NCBI GenBank assembly: GCA_028015205.1
Contig: CM051519.1
Coordinates: 40,777,979-40,841,978, forward strand
From: Mytilisepta virgata
Lineage: Eukaryota > Mollusca > Bivalvia > Mytilida > Mytilidae
DNA length: 64,000 nt
Direction: 5' to 3'
Positions 11,717 to 23,211 of this stretch are shown piece by piece. The position numbers and the translations under genes are program-made. Position 1 is the first letter of the stretch. Every line of letters starts with the position of its first letter. Below the pieces are notes generated by a model, which saw nothing but the letters and a program-made list of their open reading frames with translations, had not been told where the DNA came from and did not search any database.

Positions 11717-13240
11717 AAGGAATCAGTTTGGAACAAAAAAATTCTTAATTTGAAAAAATATATTGGACGATGTTAATATGGAAAGGATGTTCAAAGCCAT
11801 TCTTGTCATTTAAGGGAAGTACAATTTTAATAATCCATACAGTGAGATATATTATCTTAATTTTTAGTTAATTTGAATAATTTCAATGTATGTACATTTT
11901 TCATCAAATTTTTAGAACGTCTGCATCTGTACTGTGTATTGAACACTTTAAAGAGATTATGTAAACAATTGTTTCTTATATTTAAATTAAGTGAAAATTA
12001 TCTGTGATAAAAATTTAAATATTTATTTATAATAGACTTATTTATTGTTTTATATATCCATTAAATGTACGTTTACAATTTGTTTTACGGTTTTATATGA
12101 GGTAATTAATGGAGCCATTTTGTGGGACACCATGTAAAATTCAAATGAATTCTATGATACCATTTTATTTTATATATAATTGTATATGTTGTAGGTATGA
12201 ATAGAATTATATTTCTGTGGTAAGAGTGGAATCATGAATTATGTTATAGCCCCCCCCCCCCCGAAAGGTTTTCCAAACACCTTATTCCGCATTCGAGCTC
12301 GGAGATTTTCTGTCTGCTACAGGAAAATGTACATATTTTATTACTTTTTATTGTGTTGTAATCTGTTAGATATAACCGACATTTAATATTTTTTGTTTAA
12401 ATTTTGCATTTATTTTTTCAGTTTACTTCATATGTTCCCGAAGATGGCTGATAGGGGCGTCTTGAACAAATAACTATATGTCTATTTCTGCGTAAACTAT
12501 TTTCTAAAATACCACATAACAATGATTAACTTAAACTTTCTTCTTTTTCAAGTTGTGTCGGTAAATAAACTATTTGTGTTTACCCTTTGAAATGTGAAAT
12601 TAAAGGTATTAGTATAAATTCTAGTCAACAAAAACTTTCAATAAATTCTCTATCACAAAGTCATTGACTTCCCGCTATTTCTTTCGTTTTCATTGTAACC
12701 TTAAATTACAGAATTTATATACAAAAACGTAGTCATAAATAGTATATTTGGCCAAACATTAATGAGAGAAAATAAATAAGGTATATTATAATATTATATA
12801 TGTATTCCTTTAACAAAAGTGAAATGGCTGAATTTTTAAAATATGAGAATATACTGTACAACATTGAATTTTATAAATAGTTCATTTTCCCTCTGAACCC
12901 CTTTTATTGATATATTTTGAAAGGTTAGCCGACTTGAATAATAAATAGACTTTATTGAGACTTTTAAATTTCCTTATTTTGGTAATAAATTTATAATATA
13001 AAAAAATGCACCAACAGTGTGTTAGTTTTAAGAGTCTATATTTACATAAAATAACGTACTGGTATTCATGTTCTTTACAAATGCCATGGCGGCAATACAC
13101 GTCATCAGAAGAATTCTTGTGGTTCGGAATCAAGAGAAACACGGGGGATTTGAAGGTCAAAATTAAAATGATCAGTATTACCTGAGATTGAAACAAGTAA
13201 AGTTCGTTATTCTGTTTGTTTAATGTTGATATTTTTTGTA
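11717..13240 (+). other. 3' flank of the 148-residue gene, then AT-rich DNA
   Basis: AT-rich sequence with several ATTAAA/AATAAA words and a run of about 14 C near 12,250. No further coding sequence is recognised. Confidence 0.45.
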
Positions 13241-13252
13241 TCACGACCTGCA

Positions 13253-13395
13253 GGTTAGGGGACGACCATTTGATATTCTGGTGGGGGCCAGGAGGATTTG
13301 TTTTGGATGGGTCATTTATTTTTGTGGAAAATAAAGACAGATTATTTATTTTCTGCACCGTTGAAGCATGATTTTTCATTTTCAGTAAAAAAGGG
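13253..13395. mobile_element. MITE end, GGGGACGACCATTTGATATT family
   Basis: Begins TTAGGGGACGACCATTTGATATTC and continues through a G-rich stretch into AATAAATAA-type sequence. The same end occurs inverted at 15,557-15,750, where TTAA directly abuts GGGGACGACC on the minus strand. TTAA suggests a piggyBac-type insertion preference. Confidence 0.5.
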
Positions 13396-13738
13396 ACTGA
13401 TTATTTATTTTCTCAATTATATTTATAATATTTGAAAATACACAATTTTTAAATTGACATAGTGAAGGTTGTATCTGTTCGGAATTTTGGCTGTTCCACC
13501 TTGTCTCAGTCCCTGTCGGCACTGTGGCATTCTTTAAGACCATCATAAAGATACCATTTGTTTGATGCTAGCACAAAAATGGCCACCATTGCCATAAATC
13601 TGAGCACCAAGTTCATATAATATTACCATTTAATCGAAATTAATCATCATCCTCTGGAATCTTCTGAATTCAAAGCTGCATCTATTGCATACGTACAAAA
13701 AACAATATAGGTTAAAATGGGAAAAGGTATTAAAGTGA

Positions 13739-13815
13739 GGTTTGTTTGATTGTTTGTTTTGTTAGGGTTTTACGCCGTTTTCAACACATTTGGCTATTTC
13801 GGGGCGGCCAGTTTT
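13739..13815 (-). mobile_element. 3' part of split SINE
   Basis: Reverse complement reads AAACTGGCCGCCCCGAAATA, then an A/C-rich tail. It continues the SINE body found at 14,722-14,921; the same join is uninterrupted at the repeat at 58,661-58,745. A 906-bp element has been inserted between the two parts. Confidence 0.75.
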
Positions 13816-14721
13816 TAGCTCACCTGGCCAAAGGCCATGTGAAGTTTTGCCATCACTTGTCGTCTGTCCGTCGTCCGTCGTCTGTAAACTTTCACATATA
13901 GATCATCTCCTCTAAAACCAATGGAGCAAATTTAACCAAACTTTACAGGAATGATGTATGGAAGGCCCTTTACTACGATTGTCGAAATTTTTCCGATCCG
14001 CCAAAAAAACATGGCTGCCAGGGCAGGACATAGTTTAACATTTGACCCTATGGGAAAACATGTTAAAGTTCATCTCCTCTGAAACTACTTGAGCAAATTT
14101 AACCAAACTTTACAGGAATGATGTATGGAAGGTCCTTTACTAAGATTGCCGACATTTTTCCGATCCGCTGTAAAACATGGCTGCCAGAGCAGGACATAGT
14201 TTAACATTGGACCCTATGGGAAAACATGTTAAAGTTCATCTCCTCTGAAACTACTTGAGCAAATTTAACCAAACTTTACAGGAATGATGTATGGAAGGTC
14301 CTATACTGAGATTGTTGAAATTTTTCCGATCCGCTTTTAAACATTTCTGCCAGGACAGGACATAGTTTAACATTGGACCCTACGGGAAAACATGTTAAAA
14401 TTCATCTCCTCTGAAACTACTTGAGCAAATTTAACCAAACTGTTCTGGAATGATGTATGGAAGGTCCTTTAGAGGGATTGCTCATTTCGTTTGAATGCGA
14501 CAAACATCACGGCTGACAGCAGGAACATAGTTTAACATACATGCCTATGGAAAAAAAACATATTTTGGGAAATACTTTTAACTTTGGACCCTATGAGAAA
14601 AATATATTTTGATCATCTGCTCTGAAACTTTTGAAGCAAATTCAACCAAAGAATTAATGGAAGTTTGTAGAAGCATTTTGTCAGGTGAGCGATACAGGCT
14701 CAGCCCAATGAGCCTCTAGTT
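13816..14721 (+). mobile_element. Element of about five 166-bp tandem units, inserted in a SINE
   Basis: Starts GCTCACCTGGCC and ends in a small hairpin (AGGCTCA/TGAGCCT) followed by CTAG. The body is built of repeated units each starting CATCTCCTCTGAAACTACTT; unit starts are at 13,904, 14,071, 14,237, 14,403 and 14,614, giving spacings of 167, 166, 166 and 211. TTA occurs at both edges and only once in the uninterrupted SINE, so a 3-bp target duplication is likely. No protein is encoded. I recall similar GCTCACCTG elements from other molluscs but know no formal name. Confidence 0.75.
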
Positions 14722-14921
14722 ATTGGTGGAGGAAGCCGGAGTGCCCATAGAGAACCACCGACCTTTGGAAGGAAAATTGGCAATCCTTGTCAATTTAGAT
14801 CAGAGTCGAATACACCCCGCCACAGGTGAGATTCGAACTCACAACCTCAGTGTTGACAGGCTAGTGATCATTAGTAGTCATGACGAACTACCTAGACCAC
14901 CCGGCCACTGAGGCCCCTTAA
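14722..14921 (-). mobile_element. tRNA-derived SINE, 5' body
   Basis: The reverse complement begins GGCCTCAGTGGCCGGGTGGT (tRNA-like A-box region) and has the B-box-like GTGAGTTCGAATCTC. It ends GGCTTCCTCCACCAATAA at the insertion point. The same family is at 58,078. Its own frame of 62 residues is only the SINE read through. Confidence 0.8.
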
Positions 14922-15104
14922 AGTGAGGTAAATGTTCATGAGACAATATACCTCAAGTGAAATGAAACCCATTTTCAGTCATTTCAAAAACATTAATATT
15001 TATATATGTAGTTTATATATCAGTAAAAGATTTGGGAAGTTTTTCCCGAAAAAAATATGAAAAAATACGAATTTTGGTAGAATCTGGTGCCATCTCATGC
15101 TTTA

Positions 15105-15557
15105 AAAATAACAATCCAAAGATACTAATATTAGATATAGTAAATTTATACTATGCTGTATACGACGCATTTCAAGGAGTTACCTCTCATCAGCAGCATT
15201 AAAACCGAAACATTTGGAAGACCAAAACCAAACTTGAAGTACTCAACCAAAAATACCGAAATAGGAAGCCAAATTTCAGCTAAGGAGATCTACCATGTGC
15301 AATACAAGGAATGAACCTTTAGTATTTCTATTATTTTTGAATTTTGCTAAATACTGGTAATTTCTGTAACAAATCAATGAATACTAGTAATCATGTCAGA
15401 CAAGTCTGACGACTGGGTTGGCGAATACCCTCGGGGACCTAGGGTCCACCAGCAGAGGCATCATCCCAGGAGTTTCAAAATAACAATCCAAAGATACTAA
15501 TATTAGATATAGTAAATTTATACTATGCTGTATACGACGCATTTCAAGGAGTTACCT
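15105..15557 (-). repeat. Duplicated Penelope-type terminal repeats
   Basis: The 82 bases at 15,105-15,186 recur at 15,477-15,557 almost unchanged, in direct orientation. Between them lies a unique part containing GGACCTAGGGTCCACC. Penelope-like elements often carry direct or tandem terminal repeats (pLTRs) that contain hammerhead ribozymes; the first copy here does (next entry). A 23-base piece of the same repeat recurs at about 31,940. No reverse transcriptase is adjacent, so this would be a terminal remnant. Confidence 0.55.
15151..15200 (-). ncRNA. Hammerhead-ribozyme-like motif (type I, minimal)
   Basis: On the minus strand: AATGCTG, then CTGATGA (15,193-15,187), a short stem AGG/CCT, GAAA (15,173-15,170), a very small stem III, GTC (15,166-15,164), and CAGCATAG. 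The outer arms ATGCTG and CAGCAT pair to form stem I. Order and core bases agree with a type I hammerhead, with predicted cleavage after GTC between 15,164 and 15,163. The CGAAA consensus is TGAAA here. Minimal-stem-III hammerheads are known from Penelope-like elements. The second repeat copy lacks CTGATGA and should be inactive. Activity is inferred. Confidence 0.5.
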
Positions 15558-15750
15558 AAAACATGCATTTATAAAATGGTTTAAAAGACCTGCCGAGTTA
15601 TTTATTTTCAATACATTGTAGGTCAGGTTATTTTTTTTCAAACTACCACAGAACAAACCATTCATTTTAGTTATTATCAAGGCTGAGTTATTTATTTTCA
15701 AAATCCTCCTGCCCCCCCCCCCCCAGAATATCAAATGGTCGTCCCCTTAA
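15557..15750 (-). mobile_element. MITE end, inverted partner of 13,253
   Basis: The reverse complement starts TTAAGGGGACGACCATTTGA, runs through a G-rich tract and AAAATAAATAACTC repeats. It ends against the partial hammerhead repeat. Confidence 0.5.
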
Positions 15751-18700
15751 AGCGCCGCTATGACCAGGAGCAAAGAAAAAATATACAAGCATTTGAATTG
15801 AAATGGAAAGATAGGGTATCCTGAACCATGGAAACCTGATTTGCAGCATCTACGAGGCTGGGTGTTTTTCTGCTTTCATTATTTTAGTTTTTTAAGGATA
15901 TTTTCTACAATATTTCATTGTTTGAGGTGCATTAAAAACATCATTTTTTAAAAATATTTTTGACTTTTCTATACATTGCCATTTTTGCGAAAAAAACTTG
16001 GGTTCTCCCAAATGAATCAAATGAATAAATGAATAAATAACAACCATATTAAAGTATGCATAAACGTTGACAATTATTTGCCAATAAAAGAAAATTCATA
16101 CCAATTTTATATCGGTAATTAAAATTTAATAGTTTGATTTAAATTGGATCACTTACAGTATAGCTTTCCATCCGATATCTGTATAGGTGATGTACACACA
16201 GTAATGTATGTAGGATGATTTATAGAGGGATATAAGCTGATTTATAGATTGATGAAAGTAAAAGTAAATTTAAGTTGAATATTTTAAAATAAATTTATCA
16301 GAATTTCAATCTTCTGTCGGAAGTACGAACATATTCATACTGGACTATTAAACTTTTGCCCCAATTTTATCTAATGAAAAAATCTTTTTAATTAGTAAAT
16401 ATCAATTAATTTATTTAATGATTTTAATGGCTGTAATTGTCTTTATGTGGTTCTTTTTTTTCAAAACTGTTTCTGTTGACACCATAACAACCAAAATGCT
16501 TACCACAGCTTTACTTAATTTTTTAATATTGCATTCTACGGAAAAATTGTTCCAAGGCTTTCTGATCCAAACAATTGTTGCACACCTGTGTTCACCATTC
16601 GAAACATCACCTTTGTGATACAAGTATGCAAGTAAAGGTGAGAGAAAATGGAATGGATATCTACAAATCCAGAACACAGACAACGCAGAAAACAAATAAC
16701 AAGTACAAACAAACAGCAGAAAAAACAACAAAAAAATTAAAAAGTTGATGAGCTGCACGAATCTTACCAAAACATTAGGGATGGCATCATGTCCTTTATA
16801 TTTCTCATTTACTTGTATAAAGAGTCAAATAAATTCATCTCATCTGCAAATGGTATTAAAGAGAAAATCCGAGAAGTGTTTTAATCATCTTCTTGGGTCA
16901 GATGACCTTTCTTATATTCAATTTAAAGGAACCAACAAATTGTTCATAATGATTGTTCCTGATATTTTTGCAGAAGTTGCTTCAGTCTACAGATATTTTG
17001 AACAATATTCATCAACACTGAGACAACACAAGACCAAACACTTTAATAAATTGATATATGTTATACGTCGTCACGTGCCCATCAATGACGAACAAAAGAC
17101 CAAGCTACAAGATAACCATTAAATCACCGAAAAATAACGTGAAAGAAAGCAATCAAAATTCATAAAAAAAAAAATCATAAAAAACGTTACCTAATGCAGA
17201 AACATGTTTAAACTGTAAGAAAACAAGCATCCATTATTGAAAAAAAACAACATATATGTGTAACATTCAAGAAATAAATTTACAACAGTTTTATTTAATT
17301 ACGTTAAATCTAATGAATATATGTAATGTAGCCAATTCGTTCCCCGCCCAATGGTGATGTAGGTTAAAGTATTTATTAAGAATTTCAATTTATTTGAAAC
17401 AGGTCGTCCAAAATTTTTTAATCTATCCATATCAAATAAGAACACATTTCATTCTTGGTACTGAAACATTTTGTAAAAAGTATCAAATTCTAAAAGAAAA
17501 ATACTTTGTATCCGGAAGCAAATCTTAAACTGGTAATTTTAACCAAAAAGCAATTACTTATTTTACTTGGTTGAAGTTACTACCATAAATATTTTAAACA
17601 TGAATTATTTTGAAAATTCATTCAGTACAAATGCGTTTTATGTCCTTTAAACGACCAATGCATTGTATATATCGATGTATGCAAAAATAAATGTTTACAG
17701 ATGATTACACATTGAAATATGAAACCAAATATGCAATTTAAGTTTAAAAATAAACTCTTGTTTACTTTTCAAACCAAAACACTTTATGTCAATAAATTAA
17801 CGTATCCTTGCCCTCTTATTAGCCCAATATTACGTCACTTCCGGTTTATTGTTTTAGTGTCTTTGACAGCGAATCAGGAGAGTCTGCCCGATTTACAACA
17901 AAAATTAACTTTCCTTATATGTTACTGACTCTTTAATCTATTTTGGGACCGGTAACAAGATCCCGGCAATATGAAAAAGGCTATGTATAAATCTGTAATT
18001 CTGGCTATCTCAAAGTTTTTTCGATCGCCAAAAATAATTGCAGGCAACAACAATTTTCAGATATCACTGATAATTATAACATGAAATTTTATTTTGGAAC
18101 CGACAAATAGCTTTGCAATATTAGGACTTCTGAGATAAAAGAGTATGAGAAAACAAGACTCAAATAGTGTATGCATTTACTGTACAACTGCTCTTAGGGC
18201 AGAAATACTTAAAATCTATTATAAATGACGAATCATTTGTAGAGCGTGTTTTTATAACAAGGCTGGTTTTTTTCTAACATCTAGGATTTGAACAATTTTC
18301 TACGCTTTAAATTAAAAAAAATGTGGTGAGGGCGACCCTCGGTAATGTATTTTTAAAAAATTCTCCTTCTTAAGTTCCTTACTCTCAAAAGGCAAAATGC
18401 CAGTAATCTGTCCCATCACTATTCAAGATTAAAACACTTAGTAAGAACACCACCAGATACATCTCAGGTACCGTACCGTCAAATTAATCTCAGTATGGAC
18501 AGGATTCCAAACATTTACAGACTTAACCTCTGGATATTGCTTCGTAACAGCTATATTATATATATACATTTTTTCGTGTGTTAAACGCCTATAGTCAGAT
18601 TTATTGGACATGAACTCTTTTCAGTGATATCGCGATTTATTTCTGGAACAGCAATAGGACCACAACGCTTTGGTAGGAAAATTGCCAATACTTGCATTTT

Positions 18701-20190
18701 TCGAACATTTTTTATTTTTTCATTCCGATCTAAGACCGTAATTAATGTTATTCTTATTTACTAGTGTAATGGTTTTTTCGTCCCCAAGGAATTCCATAAT
18801 TATTAGGTTGGGCCCCATAGTGAAACAATAGATACGCATGCGTAGAAAAATACATAAAATCTGGATATTACATCACACAAGAAAACGTAGTAGGTTTCTA
18901 GAATGATTTTTGAGAGTTTAATACCAACGTCTCCGCCTTTATCCGTTCACAACCAAACGCATCTATTTGATTGTACTTTTAATTGCACTTGTACATTTCA
19001 GATATAATAGTATCATTAGGGTAACCACCTATTTATATTAAATTTATTATCTACTTTTCTCTGTATATTCGAATCAATAGGAAAGGAATTATATACGCTT
19101 TGTGGAAAAGAATTTAATTGTTGTGGTTGTCAGGTACTGAGATCAATTTTTAATTTCTATCGAGTATTATAAATTTTATTAGGTTTGAAGCGTTTTTTAC
19201 ATATTACAACATGCTGAAAAATCGATCTCTAATTAAATAACATTTTTAGCCTACACTTCGATTGAAAACTAAGAATCAGGACAAAGGTAGATCATTATGT
19301 CGCACAAATCTGTTCTAAAGAGTAGTTAGGGGAACAATTACATTAACTTCAGTACACATTTGCAATAAGAAAAGAAGGGAATTAAAGCATCATAATCGGT
19401 TAGATATATATACAACTGTTGGAAAGTAAATTTATAAGGCTAGAAAATTTTAGTTTGGTCCCTTATTAGTATAGACAAACTGAGAGCCACTGAAGTGAGA
19501 GATTTCTTAAAACACACGCGACAAACCACAGCATTCTCTGGCTATTTTCAATCATGTAGACGTTCACCGATTACACTTTTTATCACGAGAAAGACGTACA
19601 TTGTATTTATCATTTTTCGTGACAGCTGCTTTTAACAAGAATAAAAACCACTAACCTTCATCTTTCATGTTAACGGAAAGTATACTTGTCTTCTCAAACA
19701 TCCATGGAAAATATATTCCGAGATTTTAAATGTATGCTTGAAAGTTTGAGGAAAAGGCCAATTTTAAATACATATAAAACGCACTCTTTGTTGAATAGCT
19801 CACAGGGATTCGAATTCACTAATTTTATACATAATTTGTTGAAATTCGCATGATTGAGAAATAAAAATATAAAAAAAATAGAGCTGGGTTATCGGTTGTA
19901 CACGGTCGAGCCTTCAGAGGTTAGCTAAAATTTGTATCTCACGGAATTTTAGTGAAACTAGAATGTCTCTTCACGCAGATATCTGACCCCAGTATTCTGC
20001 GATCAGTTAGGGTGAAACCATCTAATTTAAAAAAGGGGGAATGGGGTTTTCTTACTATATGTATGTCCTATTTGTCCCCAGTAATCATTAGTGTCTATTT
20101 TTGCAGTTTTGAGCAGGCATTATTTCACACTACACGACTATTTGATTCGAGGTGATATTCAATCCTATATATTCAACAATTTGTCTGCAA
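15751..20190. other. Long gene-free stretch
   Basis: No supported gene. Frames at 16,411-16,770 (minus; hydrophobic N terminus) and 16,745-17,122 (plus) are open but match nothing known and overlap head to head. The remainder is AT-rich with stops in all frames. Confidence 0.4.
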
Positions 20191-20199
20191 TTTATTTAA

Positions 20200-20372
20200 T
20201 TCAGGTATTCCTGAAACATACAAATCATGTATAAAGAAAATGAGGCAATCGAAAATTACAGATTTAAAGATGAAGTCAGAAATTTTATTTTTGTAGTTTT
20301 TGTGGAGATGACATCGAAGATGAAATGCATTTTATTTTTTGAATGTCCTGTATTTCAATGATTTAGAAATAT
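20200..20372 (+). pseudogene. LINE 3' coding remnant with zinc knuckle (part 1)
   Basis: FCSFCGDDIEDEMHFIF and, after a one-base shift, FECPVFQ form the C-x2-C...H-x4-C knuckle near the C terminus of a non-LTR retrotransposon polyprotein. The same family as the LINE at 42.4-46.4 kb is likely. A stop follows VFQ. The reading is interrupted by an inserted MITE and resumes at about 20,710. Confidence 0.65.
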
Positions 20373-20709
20373 AGATTCTCCTTCAGGCACGAAATAGTTA
20401 ATTTTTTGGTTTTTCAAAACAAGAGCTTTTAGCGAGCGTGTTAAAATCTAAATTTTAACTATCGAGGGTGGAGAAATTCTATTACTCACGAGTAAATTGA
20501 AGGAGAATCTGTTTCTCCTATGATTTTCAACAAAATCCTCAAGAAAATGCAGTTGCTACGCATTTTGTTTACATGACCGCTATTTCGGAACTTTTCTAGT
20601 TTATCTTTCCAATAAACGTAAAAAAACGGCATAAATTTAATCACCCGGAAGTGGTTAAAAATATTATTTATCTTTATCCAACCGATTAAACACGTCAAGA
20701 ATAGGAGAA
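20373..20709. mobile_element. MITE, copy 1, inserted in a LINE
   Basis: About 330 bp, also present at 45,245-45,620 inside another LINE. It begins GATTCTCCTTC, and an inverse GAAGGAGAATC follows within the element; a second inverted pair (TTTCTCCTAT and ATAGGAGAAA) brackets its right part. Left flanks of both copies read AAATATA. ATA at both edges may be a target duplication, but the exact ends are uncertain. Confidence 0.7.
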
Positions 20710-20860
20710 AATGTTTTATTAAACCCCTTTACAAATCCATCTATATACAAAAACATTCAACTACTGAGTTCAAATAATGTTAAAGAACTATGCAATCTGG
20801 GTAAACTTTTAACCGTTGAGAGCGTTTAATTTGAGAAACTATAAGCTATGATGATTTTTA
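20710..20860 (+). pseudogene. LINE 3' coding remnant (part 2)
   Basis: After the MITE the frame resumes FIKPLYKSIYIQK and, with a frame change, IQLLSSNNVKELCNLGKLLT. This is the usual end of such LINE polyproteins: a K-P-x-Y-x-S segment followed by an N-N-x-K-x-L-x-N-L-G-K-x-L block. Dead copy. Confidence 0.55.
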
Positions 20861-20935
20861 ATCAATTATTATATTGTGTTGCATAACCTTCTGCTCAATT
20901 GTTTATCAATATTTCATTGTATTTATTGACTTAGG

Positions 20936-21283
20936 TAAGGGACGAGATCAAAAGTTCAATGTAGGATAAAAAACTTAATTCACATAGTTTCGGGTGGGGA
21001 GTAAAAATCGCTGCAAGTTTTGTCATCCGACATCGATTTTCGGATTGAAAAATACAGATTCAAGTGATGTCCAAGTCAAAATACAGAACAAACATACATT
21101 GTTGAGGAAAAACAGGACTCATGATACAAAAAGTATACTCAAAGCGTATGCCCATATTGGTCAATCAATTTTTCCCAAATGAAGTTATTAAGTTAAGAGG
21201 GGGGGGGGGGGGGGGGGGGTCAGTGAAAAAACTATGTGAATTAAGTTTTTTATCCTAAATTGAACTTTTGATCTCGTCCCTAA
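20936..21283. mobile_element. Harbinger-like MITE, 55-bp TIRs, TAA target duplication
   Basis: Terminal inverted repeats at 20,939-20,989 and 21,229-21,280 start GGGACGAGATCAAAAGTTCA. TAA flanks both ends (20,936-20,938 and 21,281-21,283). TIRs beginning GGG and a 3-bp TAA/TWA duplication fit the PIF/Harbinger superfamily. The 342-bp body has no transposase and includes a run of about 20 G at 21,199-21,219. Confidence 0.8.
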
Positions 21284-21930
21284 ATAAAAAGATATAATTG
21301 GTGTTGACACATTTTTCTCCTGCCTTTTTTCAACAAATTTTATACTTTTTTCAAATTCCTCTCTAGCTCCCCTCTAAACATCAAACTGTAATTCCTGTAA
21401 TCGTTGTTAATTTTTTTGTTATATTTAAAACGCATCTTTACAAGTATAGGACCTATTTCGCTTCGAAACGAATTCAATTAAAGTAATTAATGTGTGTTTA
21501 TCATGTGTTGTTTTATTGTCTCCCAGGGTAAATATCCTTGGAAAGTATAGCGGTTGTAAACATCGATTTCATGTAATAGATTTATATTTAATCAGAGCAT
21601 AATTTTGATTTATTATTAATTAGTAAATTTGATACTATCTAAAGAATTGATACATTTTGCAGAAATGCTGTGTCATATCATTAAATCATTTTAATGGATC
21701 TGTTGTCAGTTGATAATAGAACGTAAGAAGAACTTTGTCATATGAAAACAAAAACCTTTGATTAACATCTTAATTATGCAAATTTCTTAGATTAATTGTG
21801 TAATTGAAGTAGCGATGACACATATGAAAAATTAGTGCAGAAAATGAAAATATGTTCTAAGATGAGCGAAAATTTGTATACACTCTTAACGTTTAAAAGG
21901 CTATGGCATATTTATTCTTATGATTTTCGC
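21284..21930. other. Gene-free AT-rich DNA
   Basis: No exon or repeat recognised. Confidence 0.4.
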
Positions 21931-21933
21931 TAC

Positions 21934-22159
21934 ATGTCGGCCGCGCAAATTTTGAAGGTATATGTTAGGTTTCTTTGATTGTAATATGTGTGTTTTTCGA
22001 CAAACCTTGCAGCCTTGCCCAGGACATAATCACTCAAGCGAGTGCTAGGGACCTTTTCAGTGACCTTCACAAGGGTGAATTTTTTCTCCTTGATAAAGAG
22101 TTCATTGTGACTTTGGCATGAAGAACAGCAATAATCCACGATATGCCGTCTTTCATATT
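21934..22159 (-). CDS. p300/CBP-like acetyltransferase exon (PHD-to-HAT junction), fragment
   Basis: A 226-bp minus-strand exon candidate bounded by an acceptor (CATATTTTAG before 22,159) and a possible donor (GTAGCG after 21,934). It encodes CCSSCQSHNE, then KFTL, KVPSTRLSDYVLGKAARFVE and TYTFKICAAD. In animal p300/CBP the corresponding stretch is the last cysteines of the PHD finger, then KFSA..L-P-S/T-TRL..xxVNxFLRR, then VRVVHASD. The P-S-T-R-L block is a direct match. Both splice phases are consistent (2-nt start, 2-nt end). No neighbouring HAT exons were found in the window, so it is either one exon of a large gene, a duplicated exon or a mobile-element capture. The downstream frame meets TAG immediately if unspliced. 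Confidence 0.45.
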
Positions 22160-22399
22160 CTAAAATATGAGAGGAAAAACGGATATGAAGTTGCAAAAAA
22201 TCAATCAATCACAAGTATATAACAAACATTCACACAGTGGTCACAGCATGGTCTTCGGTGTTGTAAAAACAAACCATGCTGGAAGCCCTGAATTACCCAA
22301 GAGTATTCCTGTGAAGTTATGTAAAGCGATTCAATATCTTTACAGAATATCAACAATAAATAAACTAAAAAGATAACCCAGACAAAGACATTCCTAATC

Positions 22400-23200
22400 A
22401 TACTTTCGATGTGGCTTAAGCTGGAAACTCCAAATGTCTAAAAGACCAGCACATTTTTTTGTTTTCCGACTCTTGTTGGCAAATGTTAGATCTTTGGCGT
22501 TAGGGATTTGATTAGATTGTCAATCAATCATCTTAGAGGTTATGTTTTGTTGTTACTATATGTATACGTCGGTGTATTCACACTAATTCGGTCTTCTGTT
22601 CTGTCATTCTCTTGAATGCAATAAGGCTTTTATTTCACATGTGACAACTGATTTTCTAACGCTTATTCACCGCTCTAATAAAAGTAATATCTACTCTTAT
22701 AAACTGTACTTTGTACCATTACGCACAAAACCTAAATACTAATACCTCCAGCAATAAATGCAAACACTATTTGTGTAAGTGATGATTTGCTGTTGGAGGG
22801 AATAAACACCCTTAATTGTGGTAGGACATTTCGGCTGTAATTGTATATATTGCGAGAAAATAAGTTTTTTTATTGGTTGACGAAATGACTTTTTTATTAC
22901 TAGTATTTAATTATTCTTAAGAACATACACAGTAAAATTTCAATGAGTGCACCAAAAAAAAAAAAAAAAAAAAAAATTAAATAAATAAATAAAAAATACA
23001 TAAAACACAAAAAACGAGTACTCTCTTTTAAAAATATGTCACACGCATTTTTCGTGAATTTGTGTTTTTACTTTAAAACCTGTATTGTTATGATATAATT
23101 TTTTAGTTATTTATGAATCTTAATTTTCACCTTAAGAACTTAGTAACATATATTTAAACAGTTCAGAATACACTTTCTTGAATTCTTATTTTTTTTGGTC
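22400..23200. other. Gene-free AT-rich DNA
   Basis: Includes a poly-A run at 22,952-22,976 followed by AAATAAATAAATAAA. Nothing else recognised. Confidence 0.4.
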
Positions 23201-23211
23201 GAATACCACAG

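Noticed and set aside
12882..13379. 165-residue minus-strand frame
   Set aside because: It runs through the MITE end at 13.25 kb and AT-rich DNA; composition (K, N, I, L, F) is that of random AT-rich sequence.
13816..14721. Helitron, because of the terminal hairpin followed by CTAG
   Set aside because: The TTA target duplication and the lack of a clear TC start argue against it.
14723..14911. 62-residue frame reading like a conserved protein, and similar ones at 27,860 and 39,303
   Set aside because: They are SINE sequence read through; the conservation is that of the repeat.
16411..17122. Two open frames (119 and 125 residues) on opposite strands, one with a hydrophobic start
   Set aside because: Low-complexity AT-rich codons, overlapping frames and no recognisable motif.
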